Assembly (NCBI GenBank): GCA_051955985.1 | Contig: JBQCGD010000192.1 | Location: 1 to 64,000 of the forward strand | Direction of reading: 5' to 3' | Length of the DNA: 64,000 bases | DNA from: DATKPA01 sp051955985 | GTDB lineage: Bacteria; Planctomycetota; Phycisphaerae; WQYP01 | Part shown: one piece after another, positions 32,698 to 39,984 of the stretch | Layout: each line of letters begins with the position of its first letter | Numbering within the stretch: position 1 is the stretch's first letter | Made by a program: the position numbers and the translations under genes | The notes under the pieces: generated by a model | Told to the model about the DNA's origin: nothing | The model's input: the letters and a program-made list of their open reading frames with translations, nothing else | The model's database searches: none

Positions 32698-34451
32698 ACT
32701 GGCTCGATTACGTGGTGCTGTTCGGGTCGATCCTGGCGATTGCGCTCTATGGGGTGGTGCGGACGCGGGGGAAGCGGGATCTGCATGATTATCTGCGCGG
32801 GAAGCGGAAGCAGTCGTGGCTGGTGATCGGGTTGTCGGTGATGGCGACGCAGGCGTCGGCGATCACGTTTTTGTCGATGCCGGGGCAGGGGTATGCGAGC
32901 GGGCTGTCGTTTGTGCAGAATTATTTTGCAATGCCGGTGGCGCTGGTGATCATCGCGGCGGTGTTTTTGCCGCTGTATCGCAAGTTGAATGTGTACACGG
33001 CGTATGAGTTTCTGGGGAAGCGGTTTGATAAAAAGACGCGTCTTCTGGCGGCGTTTTTGTTTTTGATTCAGCGCGGGTTGGGGGCCGGGATCACGATTTA
33101 TGCGCCGTCGATAGTGCTGTCGACGATCTTTGGGTGGTCGTTGTCGTTGACGATCGTTGCGAGCAGCTTAGTGGTCATTGTCTATACGGTGGTGGGCGGG
33201 TCAGATGCAGTGACGCATACGCAGAAGTATCAGTTTGCGATCATCATGGCGGGGATGGTGGCGGCGTTTGTGATTCTGCTGATGAAATTGCCGTGCTCGT
33301 TTGGCGATGCAATAGCGATTGCGGGGCATTTTGGCAAGTTGAATGCGGTGTCGTTTTCGACGGATCCGAAGGAGCGGTATACGTTCTGGACGGGGATGAT
33401 CGGGGGATTGTTTCTGATGCTGTCTTATTTTGGGACGGATCAGTCGCAGGTGCAGCGGTATATCGCGGGGGATGATTTAAGGGAGTCGCGGTTTGGGTTG
33501 ATGTTTAATGCGCTGTTGAAGATTCCGATGCAGTTTGGAATTTTGCTACTGGGGGTGCTGCTGTTTGTATTTTACGTGTTTCATCCAGCGCCGATCTTTT
33601 TCAACAAGGTGGCTTGGAACGAAGTACCGCCGAATGCTCCGCGTGCTATCAGCTTCACATTCGAAATTGGGCATGGTCCTGCCTCCCCCCCCGCGAATTT
33701 CGAACAAGATTTTCGAGTTAAGGCAAGGCAGCAACAACAGTTGGCAGGAGAATGGCTTCATTATCGTAACGGCCACCCTTCAGCTGCTGCGGCCATTGGC
33801 ATCCAACAACTTGAAGTAGCGACAGCCTTGAACATGGACCGCGCCATTGCAAAATCATTGGTGGCGAAATACGCGCCGACATCAAGTGCGGACGACAAGG
33901 ACTACGTGTTTATTCACTTCATTTTAGAGAATCTGCCTCACGGATTGATTGGACTTTTGGTGGCGGCGTTCTTTGCGGCGGCGCTTTCATCAAAGGCTGC
34001 CGAGTTGAATGCGCTCGCGTCCACATCGGTAGTGGACTTGTACCGAACCGTGATTCGGCCTTCCGCGTCGGATCGGCAATGTGTAATTGCTTCCAAAGGG
34101 TTCACCGTGTTGTGGGGCCTGGTGGCAATGGGCTTTGCGCTGTTTGCACGCATGTCGGAAAATTTGATTCAGGCCTCCAATATCGTCGGCTCTATTTTCT
34201 ACGGAGTGGTCCTCGGAATCTTTCTCGTTGCCTTCTTTCTGAAATGGATCCGCGGAAGCGCGATTTTCTGGTCGGCGGTGGTGTCGCAACTCCTCGTCTT
34301 CGTGCTCTATTCATCGCTGTCGATCAGCTACCTGTGGTACAACCTCATCGGGTGCGGGGCGTGCGTGGGGTTGGCGGTGGTGCTGCAAGCGGTGACCCCG
34401 CGCGACGTTGAACCTCGTGGGTTTGAGCCGGTGATGGAGACGCATGTCTGA
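32694..34451 (+). CDS. Sodium:solute symporter (SSS family)
   Basis: The 585-residue carrier has about 13 hydrophobic spans and SSS hallmarks: IGLSVMATQASAITFLSMPG near residue 47, AYEFLGKRF, GGLFLMLSYFGTDQSQVQRY near residue 240 and LVAAFFAAALSSKAAELNAL near residue 425. It imports a small solute with sodium. The GTG start overlaps the tiny upstream peptide, and its end overlaps the BshC-like gene by 8 bases, so it is embedded in the bsh array. From about 33600 to 34330 the codon and base use changes to a more even composition, unlike the G-rich first half; see findings. The substrate may be a sugar-acid or thiol precursor (inference). Confidence 0.9.
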   Translation: MNWLDYVVLFGSILAIALYGVVRTRGKRDLHDYLRGKRKQSWLVIGLSVMATQASAITFLSMPGQGYASGLSFVQNYFAMPVALVIIAAVFLPLYRKLNVYTAYEFLGKRFDKKTRLLAAFLFLIQRGLGAGITIYAPSIVLSTIFGWSLSLTIVASSLVVIVYTVVGGSDAVTHTQKYQFAIIMAGMVAAFVILLMKLPCSFGDAIAIAGHFGKLNAVSFSTDPKERYTFWTGMIGGLFLMLSYFGTDQSQVQRYIAGDDLRESRFGLMFNALLKIPMQFGILLLGVLLFVFYVFHPAPIFFNKVAWNEVPPNAPRAISFTFEIGHGPASPPANFEQDFRVKARQQQQLAGEWLHYRNGHPSAAAAIGIQQLEVATALNMDRAIAKSLVAKYAPTSSADDKDYVFIHFILENLPHGLIGLLVAAFFAAALSSKAAELNALASTSVVDLYRTVIRPSASDRQCVIASKGFTVLWGLVAMGFALFARMSENLIQASNIVGSIFYGVVLGIFLVAFFLKWIRGSAIFWSAVVSQLLVFVLYSSLSISYLWYNLIGCGACVGLAVVLQAVTPRDVEPRGFEPVMETHV

Positions 34452-35250
34452 GAGTGCCGCACAATCTTCGGGGCCGGTCATCTGCTTCGGGCAGCAGCCG
34501 TGCGGTTTTTTTCCGAAGCGGTTTTTGTACGCGAAGATCGTGACGGCGCGGCGGCTGCAGAAGGAGATTGGGGGGGAGATTGTTTTCTTTTATCACGACA
34601 GCGATCACGATCCGCGGGAGACGCGGACGATGGTGCGGCATCGGCAGTCGGGGAATCCGATCCTGCTGAATTTTGAGTTCGAGAACAAGTGGCAGCGGAA
34701 GTTTTCGCCGCTGTATCTGAAGCGGGTGCCGGCGGAGTGGTCGCGGAAGATGGCGGGGCAATTGGGGAATTACGTGGAGAAGGGGTGGGTGGAGGCGTTT
34801 CGTGCGGTGGCGAGTGGGCCGCACGCGGGGAATGTCGCGGATTTTTGCCTCGACATGTACCGGCAGATGGGGCTGCTGGAGGGAATTCGCGTGATGCGGT
34901 CGGGCGATCCCGAGTTTCGGCGGGCGGCGTGTGCGATTTCGGACTTTTTTGTGGATGTGCCGTATGAAGGGGAGGTGGTGCGGGCACGTTACAGCGATGG
35001 GAAGTTTTTGCTGCATGAAGGCGGGAATGCGTACATCACCGTGCCGCCGGCGCCCTTTGGGAAGGAGCAGATCAGCCCGACGCGCGACAGTCGGCTGGTG
35101 TGGATGCAATCGGTGATACGCTGCACGCATTATGTTTCCGGTGCGGGCGAGCAGGCATATCTGAAGAAGGAAGAGGCGCCGGAGATTTCGTTTGTGACTC
35201 GCGACACGATAGAGCGTTCTGATGAAGCATACACCGATCACCTTGAGTAA
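34444..35250 (+). CDS. Compact BshC-like protein (putative bacillithiol cysteine-adding enzyme)
   Basis: The 268-residue protein resembles BshC but is half its usual length (about 540). Matching landmarks, in order, are FGQQPCGFFPKRFLYAKIVTA at 15-35 (core GQQ 16-18; like the BshC FTGQQ..L..PLY.IYKA..A) and FFYHDSDHDPRE at 48-59 (like W.A.EDHD). A C-terminal VIRCTHYVSGAGEQAYL at 224-240 follows (like LLP..AYVGGP.EIAY). The middle and C-terminal coiled-coil regions of BshC are missing. It lies between the symporter and bshB1 and overlaps both genes. BshC joins Cys to GlcN-malate in bacillithiol synthesis. The assignment is from motifs plus context, not from a search. Confidence 0.65.
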   Translation: MSESAAQSSGPVICFGQQPCGFFPKRFLYAKIVTARRLQKEIGGEIVFFYHDSDHDPRETRTMVRHRQSGNPILLNFEFENKWQRKFSPLYLKRVPAEWSRKMAGQLGNYVEKGWVEAFRAVASGPHAGNVADFCLDMYRQMGLLEGIRVMRSGDPEFRRAACAISDFFVDVPYEGEVVRARYSDGKFLLHEGGNAYITVPPAPFGKEQISPTRDSRLVWMQSVIRCTHYVSGAGEQAYLKKEEAPEISFVTRDTIERSDEAYTDHLE

Positions 35251-35944
35251 CGGGCCGCTGCTGGCTTTCGGGGCGCACCCGGACGACGTCGAGTTCGGCT
35301 GCGGCGGCGTGGTTCTCGCCGAGACAAGAAGCGGTCGGCGGGCCCGCGTGGTCGTATGTTCGCGCGGGGAGGCGGGCACGCATGGCACGCCGGCGGAGCG
35401 GACGCAGGAGGCGGAGCGGGGCGCGGCGATCCTGGGGGCGTCGATCGAATTCCTGGAGCTCGGCGGGGATGCCCGCCTGGAAATCCGCACCGCGCATGCA
35501 CTGAAAATCGCAGGGGTGCTGCGGCGGGAAAAGCCGGCGGTCGTGCTTGCGCCACTCCCGGAGCCGAACCAGCACCCGGACCACGCGCGTCTGGGCCAGC
35601 TTGTGCGTGACGCGGCGCGGTTGGCGCGCTACGGGAATGTGCCCGAATTGAACGAGCATCCGCCGCACGCGATCGAGGCGTTGTTCTTTTACGAGGTCAC
35701 CAGCGCTGCATCTGCCCCCCCTGCCGTGCTTGTGGACGTTTCCGACCTTGTGCCGGAATGGACGGCGGCGATGGAAGCGCACGCATCGCAGCTGCGCACG
35801 CGGAATTACATCGAGCTGCAACTCACGAAGGCCCGCCTTCACGGCCTGCGTGCAGGGGTTTCGCATGCGATCGCGCTGCATGCGGGCGATCCGCTCGTTG
35901 TCAGCCACCTCGGGCAGCTTGGCCGCGGTGCACGGACCTTTTGA
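35222..35944 (+). CDS. bshB1: BshB1-type N-acetylglucosaminyl malate deacetylase
   Basis: The 240-residue LmbE/PIG-L enzyme has the zinc motif AHPDDVEFGCGG (18-29) and PNQHPDHARL (115-124). No signal peptide is present, so unlike the big PIG-L protein upstream it is cytoplasmic. BshB1 deacetylates GlcNAc-malate to GlcN-malate, the second step of bacillithiol synthesis. It overlaps the BshC-like gene by 29 bases and ends 2 bases before bshA. General LmbE enzymes look similar; the adjacent bshA makes this call strong. Confidence 0.9.
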   Translation: MKHTPITLSNGPLLAFGAHPDDVEFGCGGVVLAETRSGRRARVVVCSRGEAGTHGTPAERTQEAERGAAILGASIEFLELGGDARLEIRTAHALKIAGVLRREKPAVVLAPLPEPNQHPDHARLGQLVRDAARLARYGNVPELNEHPPHAIEALFFYEVTSAASAPPAVLVDVSDLVPEWTAAMEAHASQLRTRNYIELQLTKARLHGLRAGVSHAIALHAGDPLVVSHLGQLGRGARTF

Positions 35945-35946
35945 CA

Positions 35947-37083
35947 ATGAGCAGCACGTACAACATCGGCATCACCTGCTATCCGAGCATCGGGGGAAGC
36001 GGAATTCTCGCGTCGGCACTGGGAGAAGAGCTCGCACGGCGCGGGCATGCGGTGCATTTCATCAGTTACGAGCGGCCCTTCCGCCTGCCGGAGAATTTGC
36101 CGGGGCTGCACTTTCACCCGGTGGAAATTCATGACTTCGATCCGTTTCCCTATCCGGATTACACGCTGCCGTTGTCGGTGAAGATGGCGGAAGTGAGCCG
36201 GGATTATGCGCTCGATATCCTGCACGTGCATTACGCCGTTCCGCACGCGACGGCGGCGGTGCTGGCGCATTCGATGCTGCCGGAAAAGCAGCGGCCGCGG
36301 CTGATCACGACATTGCACGGCACGGACACGACGCTTCTGGCGGGGCATCCGAGCTATGGGCCGGCGATCCGCCACGCGCTGGATTGCTCCCACGCCGTGA
36401 CCGCGGTTTCGCATTTTCTGAAGAAGGAGACGGAGCGGCTTCTTTCGGTGCGGACGCGGATCGAGGTGGTGCACAACTTCTTTTCGCCGCGGCCGCCACG
36501 GCGTTCGCGGGCGGAGGTGCGGGCGGACCTGGGGGTGGGAGACGAATTGCTCATCCTGCACACGTCGAACCTCCGTCCGTTGAAGCGCATTGACGTGCTG
36601 CTCGAGACGGTCGCCCTGCTGCAGCCGCGGAGCGCGTTCAAGCTGCTGATCCTGGCGGGCGAGAGCTTTGCGCCTTACCAGGAGCAGGCGCATCGGCTCG
36701 GGCTGGAAGGGAACATCCTGGTGCGCGACAGGATTCTCGATATCGAGGAGTACTTTCATGCGGCGGATGTGGGATTGATCACTTCGGACACGGAAAGTTT
36801 CTGCCTGAGCATCCTGGAAGGAATGTCGCTGGGCTGTCCGAGCGTGGCGACGCGCGTTGGCGGGGTGCCGGAGGTGGTCGATCAGGGCGTGACGGGGCTG
36901 CTGGCGGAAGCGGGCAATCCCGTGGCGCTGGCGGATGCCCTGCGGGGATTGATGGAGGATGCGTACCGCCGGGAGAAGATGGGGGAAGCCGCGAGGCGTG
37001 CGGCGGCGGCCCGATTCTCGGCGGAGGCGATCGTTCCGCAGTATGAGCGCATTTACCAGCGCGTGACCGGCCGGGCGGTGTGA
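35947..37083 (+). CDS. bshA: BshA-type N-acetyl-alpha-D-glucosaminyl L-malate synthase
   Basis: The 378-residue GT4 enzyme starts IGITCYPSIGGSGILASALG, a BshA signature. It continues with HFISYERPFRLPE, YPDYTLPLSVKM, LDILHVHYAVPHA, TLHGTDTTLLAGHPSYGPA, AVTAVSHFLKKET, LLILHTSNLRPLKRI and TDTESFCLSILEGMSLGCP (GT-B donor site with catalytic Glu). It transfers GlcNAc from UDP-GlcNAc to L-malate, the first step of bacillithiol synthesis. The ATG at 35947 lies 2 bases after the bshB1 stop. Last gene of the array; a response regulator converges 7 bases downstream. Confidence 0.95.
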   Translation: MSSTYNIGITCYPSIGGSGILASALGEELARRGHAVHFISYERPFRLPENLPGLHFHPVEIHDFDPFPYPDYTLPLSVKMAEVSRDYALDILHVHYAVPHATAAVLAHSMLPEKQRPRLITTLHGTDTTLLAGHPSYGPAIRHALDCSHAVTAVSHFLKKETERLLSVRTRIEVVHNFFSPRPPRRSRAEVRADLGVGDELLILHTSNLRPLKRIDVLLETVALLQPRSAFKLLILAGESFAPYQEQAHRLGLEGNILVRDRILDIEEYFHAADVGLITSDTESFCLSILEGMSLGCPSVATRVGGVPEVVDQGVTGLLAEAGNPVALADALRGLMEDAYRREKMGEAARRAAAARFSAEAIVPQYERIYQRVTGRAV

Positions 37084-37090
37084 TTGGCGG

Positions 37091-37423
37091 TTAAATCAGA
37101 GAGAGCACTTCGTCGACGTTCAGCGGCTTGACCAGCAGCGGGGCGTCACGGAGGTCCCCTCCCCCGTCGGCGGCGGCGTACGCGGTGACAAAGACGATCC
37201 GGATATTGGGATTCTGCTGGCGAAGCTTGTCGGCGAAGAGGGCGCCCGGGGTGTCGGGAAGCCGAAGGTCGATGATGGCGGCGTCGAATTCGCTTGCGGG
37301 GATGCTCACCTGGGCGGGCTCTGCGTAACCTTTGACCTGGTGGCCAAGCTGTTCGAGGACAGCGGTGAGCGCATAGAGGGATTTGCGGTCATCTTCAACA
37401 ACGAGGATACGCTTGGTGGACAT
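37091..37423 (-). CDS. Single-domain response regulator (receiver)
   Basis: This 110-residue CheY-like receiver has acidic Asp11-Asp12 (VVEDD), phosphoacceptor Asp52 (IIDLRLPD), the Thr of VFVTAYA and the Lys of LLVKPL. It has no output domain, so it works by protein-protein contact or in a phosphorelay. No Shine-Dalgarno is visible before the ATG at 37423. It is divergent from the FixJ-type regulator. Confidence 0.88.
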   Translation of the reverse strand: MSTKRILVVEDDRKSLYALTAVLEQLGHQVKGYAEPAQVSIPASEFDAAIIDLRLPDTPGALFADKLRQQNPNIRIVFVTAYAAADGGGDLRDAPLLVKPLNVDEVLSLI

Positions 37424-37755
37424 GGGAGGAGACGCCTTTCGGGGCGAAGCAAACGGAACGGCCGCGGTTCCGGAGGTGCTGAGCCTGGAGGGATTGGCTG
37501 CCACCGACGATGGAAAGCCGCGTGTTCACTGGGGGCCTACAACTGGGAAAACGTTCGTATCCTAAGAGGGGATACGGACTTCTGCGTGGGTATTAGTGCT
37601 CACGAGAGCCACTTTTCCTTTGCTCATCGCCGCCTTAATATTTGGGAATATCGAGGCGCAAATTCGGGAGTGTCGATCCATCCGTTGGGTGACGGAGGAT
37701 TTCACGTTCGCAACAAGCCTCCGGGGCGTTCATCAGAAGGAAAGGGTGCCGATCC
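37424..37755. other. Divergent regulatory gap with a 28-base imperfect palindrome
   Basis: No gene is supported in 332 bases. A locally A+T-rich palindrome at 37631-37658 has 11-base arms (CGCCTTAATAT and ATATCGAGGCG, two mismatched pairs) around a 6-base centre (TTGGGA). It may be an operator for one of the flanking regulators. No convincing sigma70 pair was seen. Confidence 0.45.
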
Positions 37756-38403
37756 ATGCCACGTTCGCCGACGATTTACGTCGTGGACGACGATCCTGCC
37801 ACCAGACGCGCGCTTCAAGGTGCGCTTGAGCGGGCCCAGTTCCGCGTGCGCACGTACGCGGATGCGACGGCGTTTTTGAAAGATTTTCAGAACGGCGGGA
37901 TCGGGTGCCTGCTGCTGGATCTGCAGCTTCCCTCGATGAGCGGGATCGAACTCATTGAGCGCATGCGGGAGCGCAAGCTGCACTTGCCTGTGATCATCAT
38001 CAGCGGGCATGCGAATGTGGAGTCGGCGGTGAAGATCCTGAAGCTGGGAGCGGTGGATTTGATCGAAAAGCCGCTGGATTTGAAGGTGGTTATTGAACGG
38101 GTCCGGGAAGTGATCCGGCGGGACACGCTGCGGCAGCAGCATCACGCGGTGGTGCAGGAGATCTGGAAGCGGCTGGAGACGCTGACCCCGCGGGAGATGG
38201 TGCTGGTGAAGCTGCTGATCCAGGGGAAGTCGAACAAGATGATCGGCGCAACGCTGGGCATCTCGACCAAGACGGTGGCGAATCACCGGGCGCATGTCAT
38301 GGCCAAGACGCAGGCCTCAAATGCCGCGGACCTCGTGCGGATGGTGCTTACCGTCGAGCAGGCCCAGATGCTCGACGCAGCCCTGGACAAGCACTATCTG
38401 TAG
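37756..38403 (+). CDS. FixJ/TodT-family response regulator
   Basis: The 215-residue protein has a receiver (VVDDDPATRRAL; Asp55 in LLLDLQLP; Ser of IIISGHAN; Lys of LIEKPLDLK). A LuxR-type helix-turn-helix (about 142-185) follows, with LTPREMVLVKLLIQGKSNKM and ISTKTVANHRAHVM. It activates or represses DNA targets when phosphorylated. AAGGAAAGGGTG precedes the ATG. A histidine kinase gene follows 152 bases downstream and is the likely partner. Confidence 0.92.
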   Translation: MPRSPTIYVVDDDPATRRALQGALERAQFRVRTYADATAFLKDFQNGGIGCLLLDLQLPSMSGIELIERMRERKLHLPVIIISGHANVESAVKILKLGAVDLIEKPLDLKVVIERVREVIRRDTLRQQHHAVVQEIWKRLETLTPREMVLVKLLIQGKSNKMIGATLGISTKTVANHRAHVMAKTQASNAADLVRMVLTVEQAQMLDAALDKHYL

Positions 38404-38555
38404 ACCTTGTGCCTGTTAGCAATCTCTTCCATTGCAGGCTCTGCTGTTCTGATATAAAAAAAATCAGAAACAGAGGCGTTGTGCCACATCCGAAGCGCCC
38501 AGTTTAACGAATAACTTAAAAAGGGCCGGCTGTGCTTGCCGGCACGGAGGTTCGC

Positions 38556-39725
38556 ATGCGGAACGCTGAGACAGTTGCTGCCGATACCCTGATGTTCCAA
38601 CCAATGCCTGAGCTGGCCAACGCGCTTCGCAGGAAGAGCGGGCGCATTATCACCCGGTGGAACAAGCTGGTCCGCAGCGTCATTCCCAATGCCGATGCGT
38701 TGACGTCGCGCCAGGTGCGCGATTCGATCCCAACGGTCCTGGAGCAGATGGCCCAGGCGGTGGAGGCTGCCGAGCCGGCGCCCGCGCAGGAGCTGGCGGA
38801 AGTCACGAAGCTGCACGGGGAGGAACGGTTTCACGAGAGCTACAACGTGAAGGAACTGATCCTCGAATACCGGCTGCTCCGCAAAGTGCTGGTGGAGGAA
38901 ATCGACACGGCGATGAAGCGCACGATCAGCGCGCAGGAGTGGCTCGCGCTGGATATGGCCGTCGATGTGTCGCTGCAGCAGGCGATTCTGGCCTTTCTGC
39001 AGCACCAGATGCACCGCCTCAAAACGGCGACCGAAGGCGAAGCGAAGTTCCTCGCGTTCCTCACCCACGAGATCCGCGGGGGGCTCAACAGCGTGATGCT
39101 GACGATGCAATGGGTGGAACACGCGCTGGAGTCCCGGAAGGAATTTTCCGAGGAAAGAGAGGCGCTCATCGCCGCGCGCAAGTCCGCCATGGAAACGATC
39201 ACGAGCCTCGAACGGCTGCTGCAGGCGGAGCGGCTGCGACAGAAGAGCGCACTCCCCGTCTACACGGCGGTTTCGTTGAAAACGATCGCGGAAAAAGTGG
39301 CGACGCAGTTCAAAGTCGCCGCCCAGCGCAAGCGCATCCACCTGCAGGTGCAGATTCTCGAGGATGCGATCGTCACGACGGACGAGGGACTGCTCACGCT
39401 TGTGCTGCAGCACCTGCTGGGAAATGCCGTCAAACACGGGGAAGAGGGGCGAATCCTCCTCCGCGCCGCAAAAGAAGCAGAGGGGTGCTGGACGTTGCGG
39501 ATGGAAAACGAGATCGGGGGGATCTCGGCCGGGCAGATGGCGAAGCTTTTCGATTCCTTCGCCGATGGCGTGATCCCCACGGATGCCGGGCTGGGCTTGT
39601 ACATTGCCTGGCAGGCGGCGGACACGCTGGGGGCACGGCTGGCGGTCGATGGGGGCGATCCCTGGCGGCTGAGCCTGCGTCTGGCGGGCGCCAGGAACGG
39701 CGGCGCACGACAAAACAGCGCGTGA
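38556..39725 (+). CDS. Histidine kinase with RsbRD-like N-terminal helical domain
   Basis: The 389-residue soluble kinase has an N-terminal helical sensory region (about 20-155; RRKSGRIITRWNKLV and FHESYNVKELILEYRLLRKV) resembling the RsbR/RsbT-coantagonist N-domain. Dimerisation/phosphoacceptor His171 (FLAFLTHEIRGGL) follows, then an ATPase domain with HLLGNAVKHG and GLGLYIAWQAAD. The G1 loop DxGxG is not obvious. It has no membrane span, so it senses a cytoplasmic cue. GGAGG precedes the ATG at 38556. Confidence 0.88.
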   Translation: MRNAETVAADTLMFQPMPELANALRRKSGRIITRWNKLVRSVIPNADALTSRQVRDSIPTVLEQMAQAVEAAEPAPAQELAEVTKLHGEERFHESYNVKELILEYRLLRKVLVEEIDTAMKRTISAQEWLALDMAVDVSLQQAILAFLQHQMHRLKTATEGEAKFLAFLTHEIRGGLNSVMLTMQWVEHALESRKEFSEEREALIAARKSAMETITSLERLLQAERLRQKSALPVYTAVSLKTIAEKVATQFKVAAQRKRIHLQVQILEDAIVTTDEGLLTLVLQHLLGNAVKHGEEGRILLRAAKEAEGCWTLRMENEIGGISAGQMAKLFDSFADGVIPTDAGLGLYIAWQAADTLGARLAVDGGDPWRLSLRLAGARNGGARQNSA

Positions 39726-39882
39726 CAAAAATATGTCCTACTCAGCGCAAGCGCATCCATGCGCCGTGTGGCCTGTTTGAGCAGCGCGCATCGATTTACC
39801 CGCGCGGCTCATCTGCGGAATCGCTCCGCATCTTCTCTCTCCGGCATTCTCTTTGCCAAACCCGCCTCCTGCGTCGCGAGTC

Positions 39883-39928
39883 GGGAACTATGAAAATAGT
39901 TCCCAACGGCATGACCCCGGAGGGGTCA
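39883..39928 (+). promoter_or_regulatory. Two adjacent perfect hairpins upstream of the ABC exporter gene
   Basis: Hairpin 1: GGGAACTAT GAAA ATAGTTCCC (39883-39904), a 9-bp stem with a GNRA tetraloop. Hairpin 2: TGACCCC GGA GGGGTCA (39912-39928), 7-bp stem. Neither has a following T-tract. They lie 56-100 bases before the start codon, so they may structure the leader or be REP-like words. Confidence 0.6.
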
Positions 39929-39984
39929 ACACCCACCATGGAGATGGAACGTCCTGCACCTCCTGCAGGCATCCAAGTGACCTC

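Noticed and set aside
38438..38475. Hairpin CTGTT-CTGAT...ATCAG-A-AACAG as terminator of the FixJ-type regulator gene
   Set aside because: The A-tract is in the loop and no T-run follows the stem, so intrinsic termination is not supported.
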